Assembly (NCBI GenBank): GCA_036558265.1
Contig: DATBFY010000715.1
Location: 1 to 7,166, forward strand
DNA: 7,166 nt
Direction of reading: 5' to 3'
From: RYN-433 sp036558265
Lineage (GTDB): Bacteria; Planctomycetota; Phycisphaerae; Tepidisphaerales; Tepidisphaeraceae
The translations under genes were made by a program, and so were the position numbers. Below the pieces are notes generated by a model that saw nothing but the letters and a program-made list of their open reading frames with translations, had not been told where the DNA came from and did not search any database. This document shows positions 1 through 7,049 of this stretch, piece by piece (position 1 is the stretch's first letter; each line of letters opens with the position of its first letter).

Positions 1-13
1 CGCCGCGCGCAAG

Positions 14-2704
14 GTGCGGCGCGGGTGCGGTCGTCGGCCGGTGCCGCGATATGCGTGCGAAGCGCTGGAGGTACGCATCTGCCTGGCGGCGACCGTCACG
101 CTGACGACCCATTACCCGGTCGGCAGCGAGTTGGGGCCGCAGCCGGTCGTGTTCGAGGCGACCCGCGCGGGGGATCTGTCGGGATCGCTGGACGTTTCGT
201 ACACGTTGTCGGGCACCGCAGGCGCGGCGGACTACCTCGTGATGGATTCGGTCGCCCACTTCGACCCCGGTGCGGCCAAGGCGTTTGTCGCGCTGATCCC
301 CCAGAACGACACGCTGCAGGAGGGCGATGAGTCGGTCACGCTCACGCTGAATGCCGGCGCGGCGTACACGCTGGGCACACCCAAGGCCGCCACGGGCACG
401 ATCCGCGACGCGTTCCTCAGCGGGTTCGGGGGGGTGTTGGATGCCAGCGAGGGGACGCTGACGCCGGTGGACCTGCAAGCCTCCTACGCCCTGATCAGCG
501 GCCAGAACCTGGTGCTGGGCGCGGCACTGTCGTCATTCCTCACGATCGGGCGCAAGGTTTCGTTCTTCATCGATGCCGACCAGAACCCGCAGACCGGCGA
601 TTACCGCCCCGGTCACGTCCGCGGGATCGAGTACCGCGTGGACGCGGAATTGGCGAGCATCTTCGCCGATGCGAGCCTCTACGCGATGCGGACGACCGCG
701 CCAGCGGATGGACTCAACCCCGATGACGACATCAGCATCGTGAACGCGGCGCTGCCGATCTCCTACAGCAACGGCGTCGCGCAGATCCAGGTTCCCCTGA
801 ACCTGATCGGCAACCCGACCGGTGTGGACGTGTTCGCCAAGTCCTACACCGGCAACGCCGGCACCGCGACGACTTACTACATTTCCGGAGACCGCAGCCC
901 CGATTACGGCGCGATCGACACGCGCACGCAGCACATCGTCATCCGCAAGCCGGCTGCGTCGCAGAGCGTCAGCATCACCGATCCGACCTTCGACAACGCC
1001 GCCAACGGCTTTGACCTCACGCAGGTCACCTATGAAGTCTTCGGCGACCAGTTCTTCCTCAGCCAGAACTACCGCCAGAGCTTCGACCCCACCCAGCCCA
1101 ATTTCCCCGGGCCCGAGGGCACGATCTACTTCGACGTCAACCGGGGCCTCCTGCCCGGCGCCTTCGACAACGGCGCTGACGTGCCGACCTTCGGCATCGA
1201 CACGCTGCTCCAGTACGGCATCAACTCCGGCGGAGGCGGGATCGGCTCCGCCGCCATCTTCGTCCAGACCGTGGATGACGTCGGCGGCCACCACGTCGAG
1301 TTCGGCGGGCCCGGCAGCGACGGACGGTGGGCCACGCTCAGCAGCGGCGCCAAGAATGGCTTGCAACTCTCGGGCTCGATCGGACTCCTGGACACGAAGT
1401 TGAACAGCAATGCGAGCGTCACGCCCACCCGCGCCCTCGCCAAGGGTCCGGTCTACTTCCAGGCGTACACCGACAACGTCGGCGGGACGGATTACGATGG
1501 CATCACGGCCTCGCACACGCAGATGATCGATTCCGCCACCGGCCTGCGCCTGGACAGCCTGACGTTCGACACGAGCAAGGCCGTCTTCGCCAACGATCCC
1601 AACGAGTTTGGCAATGCGGTCCCGGACGTGGTCCAGGTACAGGGCGAGGTGCAGGGCGACCTTCTGATCGTGCGCGCGTTCATCAAGAACTTCATCGCCA
1701 GCGATTTCACCAGCCTCTTCGACATCCTCATCGACGCCGACAATAACCCGCTCACCGCCCCGCTGGGCGTGGTCTCCAATCCGACCAATGGCGGCGGGCC
1801 GACCGGCGTGGATTTCATCGCCACGGTCCAGCGCAGCGACAGCGTCGGCCCGGTCACCCTGGCGGGGTTCAAACTCTCCACCGGCCTGCAGATCCGCGAC
1901 GATGCTGCCGTCAGCGTTCATCCGGCCGCCACCCTCGGGCAGAACGGGTCGTTCACGATCAGCATCCCGCTGTCGGTGATCGGCGGGAACCCCACCGCCG
2001 TGCGACTTTACGTCGGGGCGGGCGACTACCTGGTCGGCCAAGGCGACATCGGCCCCGCGGCCCCGCTGCTCGTCCCGGTGTCCGGCGACATCACGCCACC
2101 GATCGTCGTCTCCTCCTCCTTCGACTACATCGCGACCCGCCCGCGCCTGCGCGTGCGCTTCAGCGAGGACGTGTCCGCCAGCCTCATCAGGGAAGACCTG
2201 TCCATTCTTAATATGACCACGGGCCAGACGATCGCTGCCAATGCGATGGCGCTGTCCTACGACCCGTCGAGCCAGACCGCTACGATTACCTTTCCGTCGT
2301 ACCCCGGCAGCCTGCCGGACGGGAACTACCGAGCCCGGATCGCCTCGGGGGGCGTCACCGACGCGGCGGGAAACCCGCTGCCGACCGATTTCACCCTCGA
2401 CTTCTTCTCGTTAAGCGGCGACGCCAACCATGACCGGTCGGTCGATTTCAATGACCTGGTGGTGCTGGCGCAGAACTACAACACCACCGGCGGCAAAACG
2501 TTCGACTTAGGCGATTTCAACTACGACGGGAACGTTGACTTCAACGACCTGGTCAACCTGGCGCAGAACTACAACAAGACCCTTCCATTCGCCGCCGCCA
2601 CGCCCAGTGAATCCGATTCGGTGCTGGCCCGCGTATCTCGGCAGCTAACTCAAGTTCGGCCGGTGGCTCGTCCCGTACATAAGTCATTGCGCCGAAAGAT
2701 TTAA
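14..2704 (+). CDS. Large surface/secreted protein: LEPR-like N-terminus, Calx-beta, three beta-sandwich units, Ig-like domain, dockerin pair
   Basis: Residues 1-30 are arginine-rich and end in EALEVRICLAA, a divergent LEPR-XLL motif (LEVR instead of LEPR). Residues about 28-131 look like a Calx-beta domain (TAGAADYL, then ESVTLTLNAGAAYTLG). Residues about 137-690 hold three successive divergent beta-sandwich units with FIDADQNPQTGD (near 187), IYFDVNRG (near 372) and ILIDADNNP (near 573); I cannot name their family. An Ig-like domain (about 694-798) precedes a type I dockerin pair (about 802-858), each repeat with Asp/Asn/Ser ligands spaced as in a calcium loop. A basic tail ends LRRKI. No catalytic motif is visible, so a structural, adhesive or ligand-binding role outside the cell is inferred. 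The start is uncertain: GTG at 14 has no properly spaced Shine-Dalgarno sequence, and the frame is open to the window edge, so the gene may begin upstream. Confidence 0.88.
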   Translation: MRRGCGRRPVPRYACEALEVRICLAATVTLTTHYPVGSELGPQPVVFEATRAGDLSGSLDVSYTLSGTAGAADYLVMDSVAHFDPGAAKAFVALIPQNDTLQEGDESVTLTLNAGAAYTLGTPKAATGTIRDAFLSGFGGVLDASEGTLTPVDLQASYALISGQNLVLGAALSSFLTIGRKVSFFIDADQNPQTGDYRPGHVRGIEYRVDAELASIFADASLYAMRTTAPADGLNPDDDISIVNAALPISYSNGVAQIQVPLNLIGNPTGVDVFAKSYTGNAGTATTYYISGDRSPDYGAIDTRTQHIVIRKPAASQSVSITDPTFDNAANGFDLTQVTYEVFGDQFFLSQNYRQSFDPTQPNFPGPEGTIYFDVNRGLLPGAFDNGADVPTFGIDTLLQYGINSGGGGIGSAAIFVQTVDDVGGHHVEFGGPGSDGRWATLSSGAKNGLQLSGSIGLLDTKLNSNASVTPTRALAKGPVYFQAYTDNVGGTDYDGITASHTQMIDSATGLRLDSLTFDTSKAVFANDPNEFGNAVPDVVQVQGEVQGDLLIVRAFIKNFIASDFTSLFDILIDADNNPLTAPLGVVSNPTNGGGPTGVDFIATVQRSDSVGPVTLAGFKLSTGLQIRDDAAVSVHPAATLGQNGSFTISIPLSVIGGNPTAVRLYVGAGDYLVGQGDIGPAAPLLVPVSGDITPPIVVSSSFDYIATRPRLRVRFSEDVSASLIREDLSILNMTTGQTIAANAMALSYDPSSQTATITFPSYPGSLPDGNYRARIASGGVTDAAGNPLPTDFTLDFFSLSGDANHDRSVDFNDLVVLAQNYNTTGGKTFDLGDFNYDGNVDFNDLVNLAQNYNKTLPFAAATPSESDSVLARVSRQLTQVRPVARPVHKSLRRKI
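422..2080 (+). repeat. Three divergent tandem beta-sandwich units inside the first protein
   Basis: Protein-level repeats at residues about 137-319, 320-516 and 517-689. Each has an early strand with G-x-x-L/F-x-L, then an acidic I/Y-x-I/F-D-x-D/N-x-N-P-type turn, and units 1 and 3 both end with an I-x-(V/I)-P-L-x-(V/L)-I-G-x-NPT-x-V strand (QVPLNLIGNPTGV and SIPLSVIGGNPTAV). Unit 2 is the most divergent: its acidic turn reads FDVNRG and it lacks the NPT strand. The acidic turn resembles the IDTDxNPxTG wording of CBM9-like or DOMON-like domains, which suggests calcium-stabilised binding modules, but this is by memory of the motif only. The units are too diverged to be recent DNA duplications. 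Confidence 0.5.
2105..2704 (+). other. C-terminal cassette of protein 1: Ig-like domain, dockerin pair, basic tail
   Basis: Starts after SGDITPP. The Ig-like part carries SFDY, RFSEDVSASL, DGNYRARI and GGVTDAAGNPLPTDF, as in bacterial Ig-like (Big_5/SbsA-type) domains. The dockerin pair follows at about 2417-2583: D803, N805, D807, S809, D811 and D814 form the first calcium loop, and a DFNYDGNVDFND loop forms the second, each followed by a DLVxLAQNYN helix. The last 38 residues are basic and poor in acidic residues, ending LRRKI. The whole segment matches the end of the neighbouring metalloprotease. Confidence 0.8.
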
Positions 2705-2822
2705 CAATCATCCAGCGACTCCCGCCCGCCCGATTATCTTTTTATTGCGATCAAACCTTTGACGGACTAAGCTTCTCATCTGTCCCACCCGGCGAGGGCG
2801 CGGCGGCGGGGGTTGGCTGTCT

Positions 2823-2828
2823 GGAGGA
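2823..2828 (+). promoter_or_regulatory. Shine-Dalgarno sequence deciding the metalloprotease start
   Basis: GGAGGA lies 5 bases before the GTG at 2834. An in-frame TTG at 2813 would add seven residues but has only a GC-rich run in front of it and would place this Shine-Dalgarno match inside the coding region. GTG at 2834 is therefore the better start. Confidence 0.75.
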
Positions 2829-2833
2829 CGTGT

Positions 2834-5800
2834 GTGACCCCCGAATCTCACCGTGATGACCGTCGGCGACGGTTTGGCCGGCGCGCCAGTCGATCGCGTC
2901 CCCTTGTCGAGCTGGTTGAACCCCGTTTGCACCTGTTTGCGCCCCATGACGAGGCGCCCCTGATCGCTCCAGGAAACGATCTTGCATCACAGGCGGCGCC
3001 TTCCCTCTTCTCGCCGATTACGTGGACGAGCGCGGCTAATGGCCTGCCTATCCTCAACAGTCTCCCTGGCGCCCCTACCGCTGTCTATCTCGACTTCGAC
3101 GGGGATACGGGCACCAACACGCAGCCGTACAGCGAGGACGCCGACGCGACCACCTTCAACGCCACCGAGCAGGCGAACATCGTGGAAGCCTGGCGGCAGC
3201 TCGCGGCGTATTACGCGATCTTCGACACCAACGTCACCACGCAGGCGACGTCGCTGCCCAAGGCGTGGGAGGTGATTGGGAACAACGCCGGCGGGGCGAC
3301 CGGCGGGTACGCCTACGTCAGCACGTTTCCGAACAATTCCCCGCAAGCATTTAATACCTCCAGCAATGCCCGGTCTCGGGAGTCGGGCATGGCCCACGAG
3401 ATCGGGCACGTGTTCGGCCTGCAACATCAGTCGCAGTATGACCTTCTGGGGAACAAGACGGCGGAGTACATCTCGGCCCCCGACCCCTTGCATGGGCCGA
3501 TCATGGGGGTGGATTACAGCGGCACGGTGCACAAATTCATCATCGGGCACCCGTCGAACTCGCCAGGCACGCTGCAGGACGATCTGGCGGTGATCGCGGG
3601 GAAGATCAAGGCCCGAGAAGCCCCCGGGGGCGACGGCTTCCGGCACGACGATTTCCCGAACACGATCGCGACCGCGTCACCGCTGTCGGACGACGGCGCC
3701 GGCATGCAGTACGCCTCGGGCATCATCGAGCGGATGAGCGACGTGGACGCGTTCTCGTTCGTCGCCAGCGGCGGACCAGTGGCGATCGCCGCGGTCGCGG
3801 ACAAGCCCTCGGCGCTGGATGCCAAACTTGAGATCTTCGACGCGGACGGGAATCGGCTGGCGACGGCGGACGGTCCGAACAACGACCAGCAGCTCACGAT
3901 GACCCTGCCGGCGGGGACGTACTATGCGCTGGTTTCGAGTCACGGCGACTACGACGACCTGGGGATGTACGACCTGAGCGTGCGCGCGCTGCCGGCCGGG
4001 TGGAGCGGCGTGGACATCGGCACGACCGGCGTCGTCGGTTACAGCGGTTATGACGCGGCCACGGGCACGTTCGCCAACGCCGGCGGCGGGTCGGACATCA
4101 CCGGGACGACCGACCACTTCCACTACACCTACCAGACGCTCAACGGCGACGGCGAGATCGTCGCGCGGGTGACGCAGGTGCAGAACACCGCGACCGCGTC
4201 GCGCGTCGGACTCGACATCCGGGACAGCGGCACCGCCAACAATCTCAGGCACGCCGCCATCGTCCTCACTCCCTCGGGTGGGGCGGAGTTCATCTACCGC
4301 ACGGGTGTCGGCGGCACCGCCGTGACGGTCACGGGCAGCAGCAACGCGCTCCCGCGCTGGCTGCGCCTGGTCCGCTCGGGCAACACGCTCACCGGATACG
4401 TTTCCGACGATGACGGCGTCACCTGGACCCAGGTCGGCAGCACGACGATCAACCAGTCGGCCAGCGTGTCGATCGGCCTGCTGACGACGGCGGGCACGAC
4501 CAGCAAGCTGAACGAGGGCCGCTTTGACTCGGTGACGATCACCGGCGACACGACGGTCGCCCCACCCGTCTTCAACGCCCTGCCCGCGCCGACCAATCTG
4601 GCGGTCACTCCCGCGCCCAGCGGGACGGGGCTGGCGCTGAGCTGGGACGACGTACCGGACTCGATCGGCTTTGTGGTACAGCGCTCCTCGGACGGCGTGA
4701 CGTTCAGCCAGATCGTCACGCTCGGGGCCGGTGTCACGACGTACAACGATCCCAATCCGGGCGTGTCGATGCGCTATTTCTACCGCGTCGCGGCGCGCGA
4801 TGCGTCGGGCAACTCGCCCTGGTCGGATGTCGCCAGCGCGGTCAACCGCCCGGGGCCGCCCACGGGGCTGGCGATCACGGCGTGGAACACCAGCTCGCTG
4901 GTGCTGAACTGGAAGGACGTCAGCGGCGACTCGGGCTACCGGATCGAACGCTCGAGCGACGGGGTGAACTTCTCGACGCTCGCGACCGTCGGCACGAACG
5001 TGCCCTCGTACACGAACACGGGGCTGGCGTCCGGGCAGACGTACTACTATCGCGTGATCACGCTCAGCCCCGAGGGTGATTCGACCGCGTCGACCGCCGC
5101 CAACGGCGCGACGCGCCTGGGCGCGGTGACGGGCGAAGGCTTCAACAACATCGCCCCCTACTCGGTCACGATTCACTGGAGCGACCTGCCCAACGAGGGC
5201 GGCTACCGCATCGAGCGCTCGGTCACCGGGACGAGCTGGCAGACGCTGGCGAACGTCGGCGCCAACGTGCTGACCTACACCGATCCCACCGTGAGCCCGC
5301 TCCGCTCGTTCTACTACCGTGTCATCGGCACGGCGGGGTCGGCGGTCAGCCTGGACCCGACGGCGATCTTCACGGCCACTCCCGCGCCGATCGCGCTGCC
5401 GGCCCCGTGGACCGCGACGGACCTGGGCACGGTGTACGGCGGCGGGCGCGGCGCGTCGGGACTGACCAACGGGACGTTCACGCTGGTCAGCGGTGGGAGC
5501 GACATCGGCGGCACGGCGGACAGCTTCCACTACACGTATCAGCCCCTGGTCGGGGACGGGCAGATCGTCGCCCGGGTGCTGTCGATCGACAACACCGATG
5601 CCAACGCCAAGGTCGGGATCATGATCCGCGCCGCGCTGAACGCGGGATCGCAGAACGTCGCCGTGCTGCTGACCCAGGGTTCGGGGGTGCTGCTGCAAAG
5701 CCGCGCCGCCAATAACGCGACCACCACGACTACCACGGTCAGCGGCATCGCCGCCCCTTACTGGCTCAAGCTGGTGCGCGCGGGCAGCACGTTCACGGGG

Positions 5801-6934
5801 TTCTATTCGACCGACGGCACGGCCTGGACGCAGGTCGGCGCGGCCGTGACGATCACCATGCCCACGAGCGTGACGATCGGCATTGCTTCGACCAGTCACG
5901 ACACCGCGACGCTGGGCACGGCCACGGTCAGCGACGTGTCGCTTTCGAACCGCGGACCGAGCATCGTCACCGCCGCTTCGGCAAGCCCGGCCAACGTCAC
6001 CAGCGGCAGCACGACCGATCTGTCGGTGCTCGGGGCCGACGACCACGGCGAAGCCTACCTGAGCTACCTGTGGACGGTCACGGCGGCCCCCGACGGGGCG
6101 CCGTCGCCCACGTTTGTGGACAACGGCACCAACGGCGCGAAGAACACGACCGCCCACTTCTACCAGGGCGGCGACTACGAGTTCACCGTCACCATCACCG
6201 ACACCCAGGGCCAGTCCATCACGTCGCGTGTCTCGGTGAGCGTTTCCAGCGTCTTCCCGCGCGTGCTGGCGACGTCCTTCGACTACCACCGCAGCCTGGC
6301 CTATACCTTCAACGAGGACGTGTCTGCGAGCCTTACGGTCGATGACCTGGAGGTCAAGCCCGCGCCTGGCGGCGACGGCGTCCCGCCCATCACGCCGATA
6401 TCGGTCGATTGGAACGCTGACACCCGGACGGCCACCTTCACGTTCAACAACGATTTCGCGGACGGCGACTACGTCGCCACGCTGTTCGCCGCGGGCATCA
6501 CCGACGGCCAGAGCATGCCGCTCTCGACCGACCTGGCGTACGCGTTCTTCGCGATGGCCGGCGACGTCAACCGCGACCGCTCAGTAGACTTCAATGACCT
6601 GGTGCTGCTGGCGCAGAACTACAACACGACTGGCAGGGCCTGGTCGGACGGCGACCTGACTGGCGACGGGACGATCGACTTCAACGACCTGGTGATCCTC
6701 GCCCAGGAGTACAACACGACCCTGCCCCCGATCCCCGCGGCCTCTGCGGCGCCGGTCGCTGCGCCATCGGCGGTCGCGCCGGTGCTCGCGAATGTCCGGG
6801 GGTCGAGCTTTTCCCGGTCGAGGATTAGCCTTTCCAGGGATGCGGACCTTTCGACGCCCGACGTGCTGAACGCCAGCGCCAGACCGCCGCTCAAGGGCAA
6901 ACCTGCCCGGCCCAGCGAGCGCCGGAGGATTTAG
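2834..6934 (+). CDS. Multidomain secreted zinc metalloprotease (metzincin) with LEPR motif, PPC, FN3, PKD-like and dockerin domains
   Basis: 1366 residues from the GTG start. Residues 26-35 read ELVEPRLHLF, an LEPR-type N-terminal motif after an arginine-rich stretch. The catalytic domain (about 75-265) begins near AVYLDFDGD. It carries HEIGHVFGLQH at 188-198, the extended HExxHxxGxxH zinc motif with catalytic Glu189, and a Met-turn GPIMGVDY with Met224, so all key metzincin residues are present. A pre-peptidase C-terminal (PPC) domain follows (about 272-388, DxDAFSF, LPAGTYYALV). Then come a DUF1349-like beta-sandwich (about 390-577), three fibronectin type III repeats (about 583-853), a second DUF1349-like copy (about 859-1038), a PKD-like domain (1040-1140), an Ig-like domain (1141-1240), a dockerin pair (1243-1297) and a basic tail ending ERRRI. 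It likely degrades extracellular protein while bound to the cell surface or a polymer; the substrate is unknown. It lies 129 bases after the first gene on the same strand, so co-transcription is possible. Confidence 0.92.
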   Translation: MTPESHRDDRRRRFGRRASRSRPLVELVEPRLHLFAPHDEAPLIAPGNDLASQAAPSLFSPITWTSAANGLPILNSLPGAPTAVYLDFDGDTGTNTQPYSEDADATTFNATEQANIVEAWRQLAAYYAIFDTNVTTQATSLPKAWEVIGNNAGGATGGYAYVSTFPNNSPQAFNTSSNARSRESGMAHEIGHVFGLQHQSQYDLLGNKTAEYISAPDPLHGPIMGVDYSGTVHKFIIGHPSNSPGTLQDDLAVIAGKIKAREAPGGDGFRHDDFPNTIATASPLSDDGAGMQYASGIIERMSDVDAFSFVASGGPVAIAAVADKPSALDAKLEIFDADGNRLATADGPNNDQQLTMTLPAGTYYALVSSHGDYDDLGMYDLSVRALPAGWSGVDIGTTGVVGYSGYDAATGTFANAGGGSDITGTTDHFHYTYQTLNGDGEIVARVTQVQNTATASRVGLDIRDSGTANNLRHAAIVLTPSGGAEFIYRTGVGGTAVTVTGSSNALPRWLRLVRSGNTLTGYVSDDDGVTWTQVGSTTINQSASVSIGLLTTAGTTSKLNEGRFDSVTITGDTTVAPPVFNALPAPTNLAVTPAPSGTGLALSWDDVPDSIGFVVQRSSDGVTFSQIVTLGAGVTTYNDPNPGVSMRYFYRVAARDASGNSPWSDVASAVNRPGPPTGLAITAWNTSSLVLNWKDVSGDSGYRIERSSDGVNFSTLATVGTNVPSYTNTGLASGQTYYYRVITLSPEGDSTASTAANGATRLGAVTGEGFNNIAPYSVTIHWSDLPNEGGYRIERSVTGTSWQTLANVGANVLTYTDPTVSPLRSFYYRVIGTAGSAVSLDPTAIFTATPAPIALPAPWTATDLGTVYGGGRGASGLTNGTFTLVSGGSDIGGTADSFHYTYQPLVGDGQIVARVLSIDNTDANAKVGIMIRAALNAGSQNVAVLLTQGSGVLLQSRAANNATTTTTTVSGIAAPYWLKLVRAGSTFTGFYSTDGTAWTQVGAAVTITMPTSVTIGIASTSHDTATLGTATVSDVSLSNRGPSIVTAASASPANVTSGSTTDLSVLGADDHGEAYLSYLWTVTAAPDGAPSPTFVDNGTNGAKNTTAHFYQGGDYEFTVTITDTQGQSITSRVSVSVSSVFPRVLATSFDYHRSLAYTFNEDVSASLTVDDLEVKPAPGGDGVPPITPISVDWNADTRTATFTFNNDFADGDYVATLFAAGITDGQSMPLSTDLAYAFFAMAGDVNRDRSVDFNDLVLLAQNYNTTGRAWSDGDLTGDGTIDFNDLVILAQEYNTTLPPIPAASAAPVAAPSAVAPVLANVRGSSFSRSRISLSRDADLSTPDVLNASARPPLKGKPARPSERRRI
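4001..4567 (+). repeat. DUF1349-like beta-sandwich, copy A, in the metalloprotease
   Basis: Residues about 390-577. It shares with copy B the ordered phrases GGSDI-x-GT-x-D-x-FHYTYQ-x-L, GDG-x-IVARV, a VG-(L/I)-x-IR strand, W/Y-LRLVRSGNTLTGY-type wording and DG-x-x-WTQVG. In other secreted bacterial proteins this fold (concanavalin-like, annotated DUF1349) sits beside enzymes and is thought to bind carbohydrate; binding here is inference. Confidence 0.65.
4580..5390 (+). repeat. Three tandem fibronectin type III repeats in the metalloprotease
   Basis: Residues about 583-672, 673-762 and 763-853. Each has a LxLSW/LNW/IHW strand, a GYRIERS-like strand (GFVVQRSSDG, GYRIERSSDG, GYRIERSVTG), a T-x-x-x-GA/GTNV-x-x-Y turn and an F/Y-YYRV strand. 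Repeats 2 and 3 are closer to each other than to repeat 1. Such repeats act mainly as spacers in bacterial extracellular enzymes. Confidence 0.8.
5408..5947 (+). repeat. DUF1349-like beta-sandwich, copy B, in the metalloprotease
   Basis: Residues about 859-1038. It repeats the landmarks of copy A: GGSDIGGTADSFHYTYQ, GDGQIVARV, VGIMIR, WLKLVRAGSTFTGFYS and DGTAWTQVG. It lies on the other side of the three fibronectin repeats, giving a symmetrical sandwich-FN3x3-sandwich arrangement. A threonine run (TTTTTT, near residue 970) is present only in this copy. Confidence 0.65.
6254..6934 (+). other. C-terminal cassette of the metalloprotease: Ig-like domain, dockerin pair, basic tail
   Basis: Residues 1141-1366. 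The Ig-like part has SFDY, FNEDVSASL, DGDYVATL and GITDGQSMPLSTDL in the same order as the first protein. Dockerin loops are DVNRDRSVDFND and DLTGDGTIDFND, both with a full set of acidic or polar ligand positions, each followed by DLVxLAQ-(N/E)-YN. The tail of about 69 residues is longer than in the first protein, rich in Ala/Pro then Ser/Arg, and ends ERRRI. Confidence 0.8.
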
Positions 6935-6974
6935 ACGGGTTCGACTTGACTCGCTGCAGAGCACACGAAGACAC

Positions 6975-6992
6975 GGGCAAACAAGTTTGCCC
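6975..6992. repeat. Perfect inverted repeat downstream of the metalloprotease
   Basis: GGGCAAACAAGTTTGCCC, two 8-base arms around AA (as a hairpin, 7 pairs with a CAAG loop). It starts 40 bases after the stop codon. No T-run follows, so it is not a standard intrinsic terminator. It could be a dispersed intergenic repeat, a weak terminator shared by the convergent genes, or a protein-binding site. Confidence 0.6.
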
Positions 6993-7049
6993 ATGCCACC
7001 CCGAGCAGCGCGGGAATCTCTTATGATCGGTATTAGAGCGCTTCCACGA

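Noticed and set aside
533..2041. A 502-codon open frame on the minus strand, antisense to the first protein
   Set aside because: Same compositional artefact: low-complexity, Arg/Ala/Asp/Val-rich and without motifs, while the plus-strand frame encodes clear Calx-beta, Ig-like and dockerin domains.
2417..2583. Dockerins as evidence of a cellulosome
   Set aside because: No cohesin, scaffoldin or glycoside hydrolase is visible in the window, and planctomycetes use dockerin repeats widely outside cellulosomes.
2705..2750. Possible intrinsic terminator after the first gene (GC-rich CCCGCCCGCCCG followed by TCTTTTTATT)
   Set aside because: A T-run follows GC-rich sequence, but there is no complementary arm to form a stem, so no hairpin can be supported.
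2745..2773. Possible sigma70-like promoter TTGCGA - 17 bases - TAAGCT before the metalloprotease
   Set aside because: Spacing is ideal but the boxes match the consensus at only 4 of 6 and 3 of 6 positions, which is expected by chance in a gap of 129 bases. Planctomycete promoter consensus is also uncertain.
2813..2833. TTG at 2813 as the metalloprotease start
   Set aside because: It lacks a spaced Shine-Dalgarno sequence, whereas GTG at 2834 has GGAGGA 5 bases upstream.
3677..6289. An 870-codon open frame on the minus strand, antisense to the metalloprotease
   Set aside because: Its translation is a monotonous Arg/Ala/Val/Gly/Asp-rich string with no domain, as expected from the reverse frame of a GC-rich gene. 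The plus-strand frame has recognisable domains throughout.
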